From Rhytidiadelphus loreus (taxonomy: Eukaryota > Streptophyta > Bryopsida > Hypnales > Hylocomiaceae), in contig OX344764.1 in the NCBI GenBank assembly GCA_947034895.1, forward strand, positions 682,001 to 746,000: a stretch of DNA of 64,000 bases, read 5' to 3'. Below, one piece after another: positions 45,008 through 55,945 of this stretch. Numbering within the stretch: the first letter of the stretch is position 1; every line of letters starts with the position of its first letter. The notes under the pieces were generated by a model that searched no databases, was not told where the DNA came from, and saw only the letters and a list, made by a program, of their open reading frames with translations. The position numbers were made by a program, and so were the translations under genes.

Positions 45008-48000
45008 GATAAGACCTCATGCTTGTTTGCGGGCAAGGAGACCCTTCGCCAATCCGATGCGTTTCTTGCACGAATTTATTGCATGTTCACACCAGACACT
45101 GGAGTCGCAAGTACAGAGACACTGTGCCAGGATTCGTGGACCGTAGGAGCATGGCGAGAGGAACTGCAGCTGTGAGTTCACTCGTGTCACGAACTTTGGC
45201 TTTCTTATTGTCAAAACTATCACTTTTCATGTAGGCGTCAGTTGGGTCCATCGCTTCCTGAATTCGCTGGTTTTAAACCCTTATACCTTCGGTGACCAGG
45301 TGATCACTGGGTGTTTGGTAATTAATTTGCTTAAAATACAAATGATACTGGATTCTGAAGCTTGAAGTTCACAGGTTTGTGCATCATTTGGCCTTACAGA
45401 AATCCAAGATACATGATTGTACAAAGGAATACAGTGGAATACATGATACAGAAAATACATGATCTGTACTATCATGCTTTAATTTACAGAATTAGTTCTT
45501 GTATAAGGGTCAAATAGAAAAATCTACTTAAAATCTAAAGAGATTTATTTTATGAAATTTGGTCATATGATACTTCATATTGTGAATCATATTTATGATA
45601 TGTAATAGGATATTTCTTTAACCCCTAAGGCCTTTTTTGAACTTCTTGGAATTTGTTTCAACTTGAACAAAAAGTCAACATTTTGATAAGTTGTATCAAT
45701 TTTTTTGGAATTGTAGCTATACAAATTCAATTGAGACATGAAAAAATACACAACAATATCACTTATGGATTGAAAGATTATAATGTTTGATCATGAGGTT
45801 GCTAAAATTGCAAAAGTGACTTGAAGTCTTTCAATACTCTTTTCAAATGTTGAATCTAAAAAGTTGGTCACCAAAAAAATATGAGGATAAAGGGCCTAAT
45901 ATGCATAATTCCAATCAATTTATGGCTTCTCAAAATTTACTTTATAATTTTAATAAATAAATTTTTAATGTGATATTTTCTCCATGCTCTAGTGTATTTG
46001 AGGCTCATTTCCAAGAGCCCTTAAGACTTAAAAAATCGAGATTTATAATGGACATCCTTGCACAAAATCTTGAATAGGAAAATCATTATCAATCATTTTC
46101 AAAATCAGATTGTTGATGAAAATCTAATAAAACTCCACTTTTGGTGACTGTTTTTGGTGATGAATCTTTTTTATTTTGATTGTATAAATATGTAGGAAGC
46201 ATTCTTGCATCTTTCATATTAACCCCTAAATGCCGAAGGCACTGAATTTGGTGTTGACAATACTTTGAAGTTAAATCAAACCTAACCAAGTTGCTATTTT
46301 TAGTAGCTCATATTTTTGAAAATTTCTTTTTGAAATCTAGTTTCAAAACTAGATTTTTGACTAGATAAAATAATTCACCAAAAGTGAAGTTTAAAAAAAA
46401 AAAAATTCTTTACACTGTGCATTAAATATCTAAGACTTTTTATGTCCACAAAGTGTAAATGACTTCTAAAAAAATCCAAATTTGGTATGCTTGATGGAAT
46501 TGCATAAGAATTGAATTTTAATTATGCAAGACAAAAAATGCCAACTCTATTTTATATTATACAAAATTCTATGAATGGCAAAATAGGATGTTCATAACAT
46601 TTCTTCCAAAGTACTCTACATGTCTATAACTACACAACTAATATGTGGTATTTCTAATTTGAATATTATTATTTTTGAAAATTTATCTATTTCAGAGGTC
46701 TCATAAATCTCCATGTTTTCCATTATACATACCATGATCTTAACTGTAAACTTCTTATAAGTGGTGGTTAGTTGTTTTATTCTTTGCAACGCACTGTATG
46801 TTCTAAAATAGTTTGATTCCAAAAAATCATTGAAAACTTTTTTAAGATCACTTTGTAAGGAATTGTACGCATATATACAATTACTTTTGAAAAGTTTTCC
46901 CTCAAAGCACTTCAAGTATCTAGAATATATGTACTTCGATATGATTAAATCATTAAAATACTTTATGCACAAAAATTATCATAAAAGTTTTGAAGTACAT
47001 GTGCCTCTAGGATATGTGCACTTCAATACTATTAAATTATTAAAATATTTCAGTAGAAATAGAAGCACATGTCTCTCAAACAAAGGTCAAGAATTTGGCG
47101 ATTTCTTACTACAACTATTGTGCATTTCCAAAGTTAATTCTTTGTTATGTAACATGCTAAGGAGGTCAGTGACCACTTTCTTGATTGAAATAGATACATT
47201 GTTGTTTGGATATAAAATATTAAAGTCATTTAACCGTAAAGAATTGCACATTTGCAAGGATGACAAGTATCATATATCAAACGTGAAAAATGAGACTTTC
47301 AAAGATACTTTGATTCGTTGCAAAGTTGGAGTGGAGAAATCTTCAAAAGTAAAAAGTTCACAAAGCCTTTTTTAGGACATTTAAAATTGTAGGTAGAAAA
47401 GGGGTATTTCAAAATTTTGATTTTCAATAAATGAATAGTAGTAAAATTTTAAAAAACTTAAAATTGACCATTTGTGAGGACTTGATGGTGATGAGATTTC
47501 GTGAACCAAAAAAATGAACTTGAAACCATCTTTGAGTGTATCCCTCCCATCTTTTGTAAGTTAAGTGCATTGTTTAAGTATATACAATCTAGATTGTATT
47601 ACATTTCCTAAACATTTGATATACATTTTCAATAAAAATTTAAAAATCAACTAATACACTATTATTTTTTCTATCTGCACTTATATGAAAGTTATAAATG
47701 GAAATTTTATTTGCAAATATGGGAAGACATAAAGCTTTTTTTTTTGCCTATTTGCATGAACATGAAAGACATAAAATAATATATTTTTTGATGCCTTTCA
47801 TATGGAACATGCCCCACTAGTGTGGGAATAGACCACCAAAATTTTAGTTTTACATCATTAAATTTGGATACTTGTCAGTACTAAAAACAAAAAAAATCCA
47901 AAATGTGACAAACCAAAGAAATTGAATTTTAAATATAAAATGATTTTTGAATTTTTTTGAAAAATAAGGAATACAACTCATACAACTACAATCAAAACAT

Positions 48001-48219
48001 CTAGAAATAGTTTATTTTTATTTTTGACATTGGGTTAAAAATTCAAAAGTCATAGTTTGGATAAAAACCAGTTTCGCAAAACGCTACCAAAATCATTCGG
48101 TCTCTCTTACAATCATCCTATGGTTTCATCAAGTTTTGCAAACTCCCAATCAAAAATCTTCTAACTACATATTCAAGTGCTAAACCTAGGTCATAGAAGC
48201 ATTTATATGAATGAATTCA
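45008..48219. other. AT-rich intergenic region downstream of phytochrome
   Basis: The first few hundred bases hold the phytochrome 3' end. Beyond 45.5 kb the sequence is very AT-rich, with no supported gene; the 181-codon frame at 46830-47375 has only AT-driven composition. Confidence 0.5.
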
Positions 48220-48474
48220 TTACATCATGTACAACATATAAGCTCTTAATTGAGTTGTATCATTATCCTCAATAAATTTGCCCCGCTGAATGTCATGAGC
48301 GGACACTTGAACTAAATTGGGCTTGACAATACTTGCAAGTGCATGAGTCCGCTTTTTCGCCCGACACTTTCTCTGTTGCTCAATTGGATCCACTTGTATG
48401 CGGGCCCTTGCTCTTTCAGCCGCCCATGGTTTCTTCTGCCCAGTACGACGGGCCGCATTCTCTTGGTTTCCCAT
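48220..48474 (-). CDS. Small basic ORF of unknown function
   Basis: An 84-residue frame starting MGNQENAARRTGQKKPW, rich in Arg, Lys and Ala in its first half (AERARARIQ, KCRAKKRTHA). It has better amino-acid balance than neighbouring frames, but no recognisable domain and no neighbour that explains it. It may be a gene remnant or chance. Confidence 0.2.
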   Translation of the reverse strand: MGNQENAARRTGQKKPWAAERARARIQVDPIEQQRKCRAKKRTHALASIVKPNLVQVSAHDIQRGKFIEDNDTTQLRAYMLYMM

Positions 48475-48620
48475 CCCCCTAACCTTCGAAATAGACGTGT
48501 TACAGCCCTAAACCTAGCATATGGCAAACCAAGTGCGCGAACGCACAAAATAGAGACTAAAATTGCAGCGCCCAATTGTAGGCGCTTATTTATCCACCCT
48601 TGGTAAATCGGCGAACACAA

Positions 48621-50850
48621 CCAAGTTCTAGTCCTATAGTGGATTTCTAATCCAGTGGGTGTCTAAGCGTCAATCCATTGTGCCTTCTAAGCAATGGATC
48701 TTTTGCTAATGTCCTAAATGGTTTCTCTAATTGCAGATTTAGTGACCCCTAGGTTGACTATCATGTTGCATTATGGTTCTGCATTCCCTAATTCTAAAGT
48801 CTACTCTATCAATCTAGGGGGGGAGCTTATCTCATGACATTTCTAAAAACCTAAGACTCGTTCAAATTGGACTCTCTTGGGGATTGCTATGAGCGGATGA
48901 AGTTTTGACCATTGGGCTATCAAACTTCATCCATAGTTTCCTATGTCTTCCCAATTCCAATTGAAGGTGATATTTTTTTTAAGAACTTGAATTTCTAGGT
49001 TCTAGCTAGATCCTAAGTTTCAACTTGATTGGATGAACACTTCCAAACTTCATCCATTTTGGACTCTAAACTTCATCCATCAATATCTTGGCCGTCCTAG
49101 CTCTGATTCCTACGTGTCTTATGTTTTTGGAAACCTCTCAAGGTATACTCTAAGTCTATCTAATAACATTTGACTTGACTTCAGTCCAAATGGTACTTAG
49201 CTCTCGGCCTTCCTAAGATTTTGACCCTTAGTGAGTGAGATCAAGGAGAAAAGTTAGGACCTTACTCTGGCATGGAGGTCCATGATTAAGACAGTCAAGT
49301 CGCCCTCTTCTACCATGGCAAGTTGCAAGATGAATCCACTCGTTGGCCAATGTACTCTTTATCTTTATAGCCCAAAAGATTAATACTTCTTTATCTAAGT
49401 GTCCTTGTCTTTCTCCTACCTTTCTTTTGCCTCAACCCGCGTGCCCCATTGATGGGGAGTAGTTGAGTTGTCACCTACTTACCTAGAAAGTCAAAATACG
49501 GCCTAACTACTACTTACGCGTGAGCTTACCCTAATGGTGGGGGAGATTCCCTCCCTATCCTTACTATGGTGCTCCCCTCCTATCTAAGCCTTCTTTCCAC
49601 TTTTCGTTCTTGTATTTGGAGGTGGTTGTAGGTGATGGCAAAATGGAGAGTTGGTGAGGTTATAATGGAGATGTCCCTTACTTCCGATTACGCTTTCTTC
49701 TAGTGTTGATGCAGATTTCTCCTTATTTTATGCTAATTCCTCCTATTTCTATGCAAATTTTCCACTATTTCTATACTAATTTCCACTATCTCTATGCTAA
49801 TTCCCACTATCTCTATCCTAAATTTTCCACTATCCCTATGCTAATTTCAAACTCCCTTGAACCACCTAATTCCCCTAGACTCTCGAGTTTCCCTGGAACC
49901 CTAGACCCCCGGACCCCTAGACTTGCTAGCTACTGTCAGTTTGGGCCTTCAATGGTTGCCTAGTTGACCCAATGAACTACCGTTGGTTGGGCCTTTGGTG
50001 GCTGCCTAGTAAGTTGCCTTCGGGCTGGGCCTTCGGCGGTTGCGTGGGCGAGCTACCTTTGAGTTGGCTAGGCCTAGCGAGCTGCCTTCGGGCTAGGCTT
50101 CCCCTTGCGGGTTGTCCCTTGGGCAAGCTAGCGGCCTCGACAAAACTCCTCAAACTGGTGAAAAGGAAGATCCTTGATTTATCAACAATGATAACAAAAA
50201 ATGAACCGGTATTGACTCTTAACAGACATAACACTCTATTTTGGATGCTAAACTTTGGTTAGTTTCCAACATGTTTTGGAAACTAAACTTTGAAATTAAC
50301 CGGTGGGGAAGTACAAGGCTCCGCCATTAATTTGGTTTTAACACCAAATTTAGGCTTGCCTGCCCCTAGGGGTTCAAAGCTTCGTTGTACGATGACTTTT
50401 AACACACAATTTAGGACTGGAGATTAAGAAGGAAAGGTGGAGTCTTGTTACCCCAAAGGGAACTACTCCACTCTTTTCCTAACGAAGACCAACAATTAGA
50501 CTCGACGCAAAGCGGAAACTTGGGTTAATAACAAAGATGGGAGGGTCCCATGGTTAATAACAATAAAAGGGGGGTTAGTACAATAACAAAAGCGTGGAGC
50601 TAGAGGCCCTCCAAAGCGGCATCGCCAAGGTACGGTGGAGGGTGGCTCTAGGGTTAGTACAAGACAACCAAAGACTATCAATGACACTCGTACGTAAGGG
50701 CACAAAGACACACACAAAGGATATGAGGACTAGAGGAAGGACCCCACGAACCTTCAAAACTGAAAATATAGCAACAAGAGGAGCAAAAAGTGCTCAGAAA
50801 ACACCGTAGGGGTTTTGGGCCAAATTGCCAAAACATACAAGATAGGTTGG
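48621..50850. other. Non-coding region with small degenerate repeats
   Basis: At about 49715-49850 a ~30-bp unit with CCACTATCTCTATGCTAATT repeats 5-6 times. At about 49980-50140, GAGCTGCCTTCGGGCTGGGC-like units repeat 4-5 times. Phrases such as GGACTCTAAACTTCATCCAT recur near 49070. No supported gene. Confidence 0.5.
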
Positions 50851-51091
50851 ACCTACAAACCCAAAACAAGTATTTGGGGTGTTTTGGAAGGGAGAAGGGC
50901 CCCTTTTTATAGGACTCCAAGGCCCCCCTCCTAAACTTACTACTCGTAACCTCATCTTTCTGGATTTTCATCCTTATCTACTGAGATTTTCACCTAATTT
51001 GGGTTTTACGTTGGTCACAAACTCTAACTATTGGAGATCAACTCCGAATTGCAAATGGATTGCACCATTGGCTTCAGAATGCCATTTTTAG
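50851..51091. repeat. Left arm of a long inverted repeat (promoter-like, leftward)
   Basis: This pairs with 52189-52435 in inverse orientation at roughly 85-90% identity by eye over ~240 bases. It contains a leftward TATA element (CTATAAAAAGGGG read on the minus strand, near 50904-50911), followed leftward by leader-like sequence. Confidence 0.75.
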
Positions 51092-52188
51092 CCAAGAGGA
51101 CTATAAGCTCCAAATTCATCACTTGGAACTCATTGTTTTCTTTTTTTTAAAGTTGTGCAAAATATAACACAAATATTAACAAAAAATCCTAAAAAGAGTG
51201 TAGAACCAAAATAGGTATATTACATGCCAATATAGTATTTGGTCATAAATGTACTTTTATATATAGAATGATCCTATAACTCACTTGTAAATAGGTTAGA
51301 ACCAGAGAGTAAGTGGGATTTAGACGGATTAAGGGTTCTTACCCGAAATAGCCTAAACCTCAGTGCATGCAACCTTGCTGGCTAAAATAGGTCCAAGTAG
51401 AGTCGGAGTAGAACCCACAGAGAGATTCCTTAGAGAGGTTTCAGTTTCCCCATCCCATCGACAAAATAATAAAAAACCCAAATTGTTAGTATGCAGGTGA
51501 CACTTCCTTAAGACCGGCAACAAAGGCATCTACGACCACCGGATTGTGATCTTGGGTTGGAACCATGCCAGGGACTCAGGAGCAAAATCCATTCACCAAG
51601 ATTCCCTCGCATGTGGAAGATTCCTTGACTGCCGGTAATTTAATGGAGCAGGCGTCTGATGCTGTCCATGATAGACAATGCAAGTGCCATCATGGACTTG
51701 CAGGTCTTTTGGGGTATTCCATGAGAGGTTCCCTGAAAAGTCTCGGTTTTTTCTAATCATTCCAAGATCTTTTTTCGAGTATTCAACTACCTAAATTCAA
51801 GATGGGAAGTTCATGGTAATTACCCAGGTGGCGGTAAAATCTCACTAAAAATTAGAATAGCATCTTTTATGCTAATAAGGCGCCCTGACAAGTTTCATGA
51901 GATTCCGATAGCGGAAAGTCCCCAAACAGCGACATTCCCCCCTAATTATCGACATGGCGGAATTTACAGAGAGTTGACCGGCGGCCCAGGAGCACACAAA
52001 GTCGGAATGAGGTCAACCAAGAGTCTTTTCTCGCTCCCACAAACCTTCTGGACAACCCCGGCTAGTCCCTCTTGTCAGAAAAGGTAGCCTCCAATAGTTA
52101 GATTTTTTACTTGTTGCTAATCAAAGTTGGCATCAACTTAGGGGAGGGTTCTTGCGGTATTAATAGGGAGTGAGGGGTCCCTTGCACT
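51092..52188. other. Spacer between inverted-repeat arms
   Basis: 1.1 kb without a supported gene. Frames at 51565-51756 and 51869-52087 are short and have no recognised domain. Confidence 0.4.
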
Positions 52189-52435
52189 AAAAATGGCATT
52201 TTGGAGCCAATGGCGCAATCCATTTCCAATTCGGAGTTGATCTCCAATAGTTAGAGTTTGTGACTAGCGTAAAATCCAAAATTAGGTGAAAATCTCAAAA
52301 GATAAGGATGAAAATCCGGAAAGATGAGGTTACGAGTAGTAAGTTAAGGGGGGGAGTGGGCCCTTGGAAACCTATAAAAGGGGGTCCTTCTCCCTTCCAA
52401 AACACCCCAATTCTTGTTTTGGGTCTGTGGGTTCA
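52189..52435. repeat. Right arm of the long inverted repeat (promoter-like, rightward)
   Basis: Inverse of 50851-51091. TATAAAAG at 52373-52380 faces right, so both arms carry a TATA element pointing outward. These could be two opposed solo long terminal repeats or the ends of one foldback element. Confidence 0.75.
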
Positions 52436-52812
52436 ATCTCTTTTGGAACATAATATTCATTAAAATGAGAGGTTTCCATTGAATTGGGAGCCTGCTGACC
52501 AAATTCTCATCCTCCATTGTATCCAAATTCAATAGACTTCCATGTATAAAGATATTTAGTACTATGATTGAGTACAACATCACCCCACATATTATAAAGA
52601 AGGAGATGGAATGATCCAAAAATTAGGTCATTGCAGTTATACTTGATTGTTTCAAACAACTGTGTCACAGTATTGAAAGTATACGTCTCATAAAGTTTTT
52701 TCACAGTGTAAGTAATTGTTGCGAGTCTAATTCACTACAACACTAAAAAGTATGTAATATGTGCAGAGAGTTCGTAAACTTATAGACAACGACTCTACAA
52801 TATGAACAACTC
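52436..52812. other. Non-coding stretch
   Basis: No gene or repeat that I can support; it is presumably the 3' flank of the minus-strand locus that follows. Confidence 0.4.
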
Positions 52813-53462
52813 CTATGTGTGCAATTTACTCTTGAGCATCTCCAATGCCTTTCTAATCTCAGGTCCGCGGCTATATCCATTACCATCTTGCTTGTACTCA
52901 CGTAGCCCCTGCAACCTCTGTAGCTCTAGATACTTTCGATCCCATGGATCCCCAAATGGTGAAGCGTATTTTTTTGGCGCCACTCCGGTGTGCGTTTTAG
53001 TCTTTCGAACTCCTAGGTAGCGAGTTCGTGGACGAGGAATTGAGGGCACGTGAGATTGGACATGGACATTGTCATTTCGCAATTCGTGCGGCACTTGTAT
53101 GTCGACCCCTAATACTGACATTGGTGTCATAGCGTGCTTATACAATTTCCTCTGTGGTGCTCTGTTCGATGCAAATGGTGATAATTGTAAAGAGAACCCC
53201 CTATAGACTTTAATGGCGAAGGAGAGCAGGACTTAGGAAGATGAGGAGTTCCATTTGGAGGACTATCCACAACACCATCATCTAGAGGCATTGCAAAGAA
53301 ATCCATAGTAGAATTCGTTGTTGCGGCCAAGCAAAGGAAGTTTCCTGTATTCAAAATTGCGTTTTGTCCGTAGTCTAGGATGGAATCAGCCGACGCCGTG
53401 CATGTCAAACTAACATGCTGAATTGGAGAAGAGGTGGTCTGGCATGTCTGAGAACAACACAT
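52813..53462 (-). pseudogene. Uncharacterised coding remnant downstream of the phosphatase-like gene
   Basis: Two overlapping minus-strand frames, 53462-53127 and 53145-52813, seem to be one gene with a frame change in the overlap. The first part is Ser/Thr/Asp-rich (TTNSTMDFFAMPLDDGVVD); the second is basic with RTRYLGVRKTKTHTGVAPKK and a polar helix at its end. A palindromic AGGTCG-type motif sits just upstream at 53559, as in the rest of this locus. RYLGVR recalls the start of an AP2 domain, but the conserved Trp residues are missing, so I do not call one. Confidence 0.3.
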
Positions 53463-53796
53463 TTTCCAAAATTATGAAGAGACAATAGTAGAGCAAACTA
53501 CATGAATAGGTGCAGTGAAGGAATACAAATACAAAAGCAAAAGACAACTGAACAAGCGAGGTCAGTCCGACTTGAAACGAAAATAACCAGCCAAAAATTT
53601 CAATACAAATTGGAATTTTTTATTTCACGCTACTTGTCAATACATATCAGAAAAATTATGCGAACTAGTACATGATGTAATTATTCACGTATCAACTCGA
53701 TGCAACCTAATGTGCACAATCATAGACTGTAACTACCTTCCTACGTGCCTAGTAGATCGAGCCGACCTGAACTACCGGAACTCAGAGAGGAATGTC

Positions 53797-54960
53797 CTAT
53801 TGTAAATTCGCAAACGCTCGCACTGCACTCATGATGTTGTACATGTGACGATTCCACTCGTCGCAGAGCATTCTTCTTCCCATTTTCTCCTTGCTATTCT
53901 CACAGAATGACTTCAACCCAATGCCTCGAGGGTTGTTTAAACGCTTGAACCATGGCAATAAGACGTCTAGGAGGAATGTGTCCTTTGGACCATGTCCCTT
54001 GTAATTCCAAGAGTCCGGGAGAATGACATTCTCGGTCTTGTTCATCACGTGCTTGATTGGGCTGTCATCAACTGCAATGGTATTTTTAGGGTTGACTTTC
54101 CCCCGGAAACCCTTAAACAAGATACTCATATTTCTGAGGAACAAATCCTTGTTTGTACCCGGTTCATTAAAAGTTGTGAATTTGCGATGCACCCAAATTC
54201 ATCTTTGTACTTTAGTTTTGTGCAATAGTCTTGTCTGAGAACGAACATTGGATACTCTTGACCCTCAAATAGGTACAAGCAGACTTCTTCCATGGTGGTC
54301 TTCTTCATGGAGCTCCAAATGGAAACGAATGCCATGCGACCTAACTCACGAAGGAATTCTGCGCAATTTGGGCGGACCCAGACTGCCTTCAGTCCCATTA
54401 GAGTGGGGATGGTTGCCGAGTGTAGCTGCATCGCATCGCGGACGTGAAAGGACAACCCCTTGGACTTTGCATCTTCACAGATGCATAAAATTCCATTCAG
54501 GTCCAAGATGATGTTGAGCTACTTCTCCGGCACCCTGGACGTCAATGGAAGAATAACCTCCTTTGCCTTTCCTTGAAGACATGGAGGATCCGATCCCTGC
54601 TATCAAACGTACAAATGTGCAGCCAGTTATTACGCTGCACTGACACATTTTGGGAAGCCAAACAAAATAATCAAGACCACCTATAGTCTAATTTTAAAAC
54701 AAATAATGGAAACCCAGAAGTAGTAAACAAAAAGAACGCAGAATACCTGCTCTTTCGAAGAGGTGGCTTGTAGAGCGGGCTCCAGAATTGTAATCTCTAA
54801 AAGCTTTGCATTTGGAATAGAGGTGTCATCATCTACAGGTATTTGTTCTGATGATGATACATCAGGTGTAGCGTTATCAAAGTCGCCAATACGGATATAC
54901 AATGGAGATGATGGTGGAACAAAGAAAAGTGCCTCTATGATTCACCAATCGGTAAGCATT
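53797..54960 (-). pseudogene. FCP1/NIF-type HAD phosphatase-like gene (broken)
   Basis: Two minus-strand exons are visible: ~54960-54747 (acidic) and 54596-53797. The second has the NIF layout: DLNGILC (usually DLDG), RPNCAEFLRELG, VSIWSS, and VDDSPIKHVMN, then DTFLLDVLLPWFKRL. FCP1-like enzymes remove phosphate from the RNA polymerase II tail; the catalytic DxDx motif here reads D-L-N, losing the second Asp, so activity is doubtful. A TAG at 54519-54521 lies five codons upstream of the motif, where Gln would fit, and a one-base frame change occurs in a G run near 54190. The first exon's start is unclear. It shares the palindrome-bearing locus and strand with the methyltransferase-like gene upstream. 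Confidence 0.5.
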
Positions 54961-55161
54961 AAAACCATGAGATATCTGTATATTTCATCATTGAGGTAAG
55001 TACAAAATTGTTTTTCAAAATTCCAATTCAGTGTTATGTCCATTTCAAGTACTCTATCAAAATCGATTGTCTTTGAACATGAGGATCTATGTATTAGGTA
55101 TGTTACAAATCAGCTCGAGTCGAGCTAACACTACACAAATGACATCGAGCGATATTGCGAA

Positions 55162-55935
55162 TTAACCTGCAGGGGCGTCTGGCCTAGCCTCTGGAGCACT
55201 CTGTTCGTCTACGTTGACATCGTTGTGCTTAAGCGGAGGTTCATCATTGGGGACAGAAATGCTGGTAGGCTCAGCACCCACAACCGCATCACGGCCTTCA
55301 ATCTCTGTAGGTGGTGCCGAAGTCATAGGAGATGAGCCTTGTGGAGGAGGAGGGACCACCAATTCTAGAGGAGGAGGGACCACGGGAGCAGGCGTAGGAG
55401 GGAGAGGAGCACAGACTGTTGGTTCGATCACTACACTAAACGATCCAGTGTTCACGGATCCACTAGCAGGACCTTGGATGAGCAATTGCGGCCCCAACGG
55501 GGATGGCTGTAGAGCAGCAAGTGGTTGGGCACCCGACATTTGATTCATGAGCGCCTGAAACTGATTCTCACTACGTTTTGATGCATCTATCATCATTTGC
55601 CACAACTCATCCATTTGCTTCATCGTGTCTGCATACATTTCCATGTTTTTTGCACGATCATTGATCTTGTCCCTCTTGAGCTACTAAATCTCCGCCTTGT
55701 AGTCTACATCGTCCTCTGCTCTCCTAAGCCTCTTCTTCTCTCGTGTAGCTGGCAACGGCGTAGGCGATGGATGAGTTCTCGGGGGCTGACCAGAGGAAGC
55801 CGACGATCCGCGAATGCTCTGCGTAACAGTACGTGCAGGAGTAGTCTGCTCAACAGGTACATCGAAAACATCATAATCGTTGGCTGGCTCCTGCTCACTA
55901 TCCATAGATATGTCAATATTCTCATTCCCTGCAGC
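55162..55935 (-). pseudogene. Proline-rich continuation with double TAG
   Basis: One minus-strand frame runs from ~55935: an acidic segment (NIDISMDSEQEPANDYD), a basic stretch (REKKRLRRAEDDVD), two adjacent TAG codons at 55681-55686, then a helical region (KQMDELWQMMIDASKRSENQ) and a Pro-rich tail (APLPPTPAPVVPPPLELV). CAG-CAG at the double stop would give a smooth helix. It may be the C-terminus of the methyltransferase-like gene upstream after a frame change, or the N-terminus of the phosphatase-like gene. Confidence 0.4.
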
Positions 55936-55945
55936 TGGCCATCAT

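Noticed and set aside
46830..47375. 181-codon plus-strand frame downstream of phytochrome
   Set aside because: AT-rich region, composition dominated by Lys, Leu, Phe and Ser, overlapping a minus-strand frame, no domain.
52813..53145. AP2/ERF DNA-binding domain from RYLGVR
   Set aside because: The Trp and Gly-Ala landmarks of the domain do not follow.
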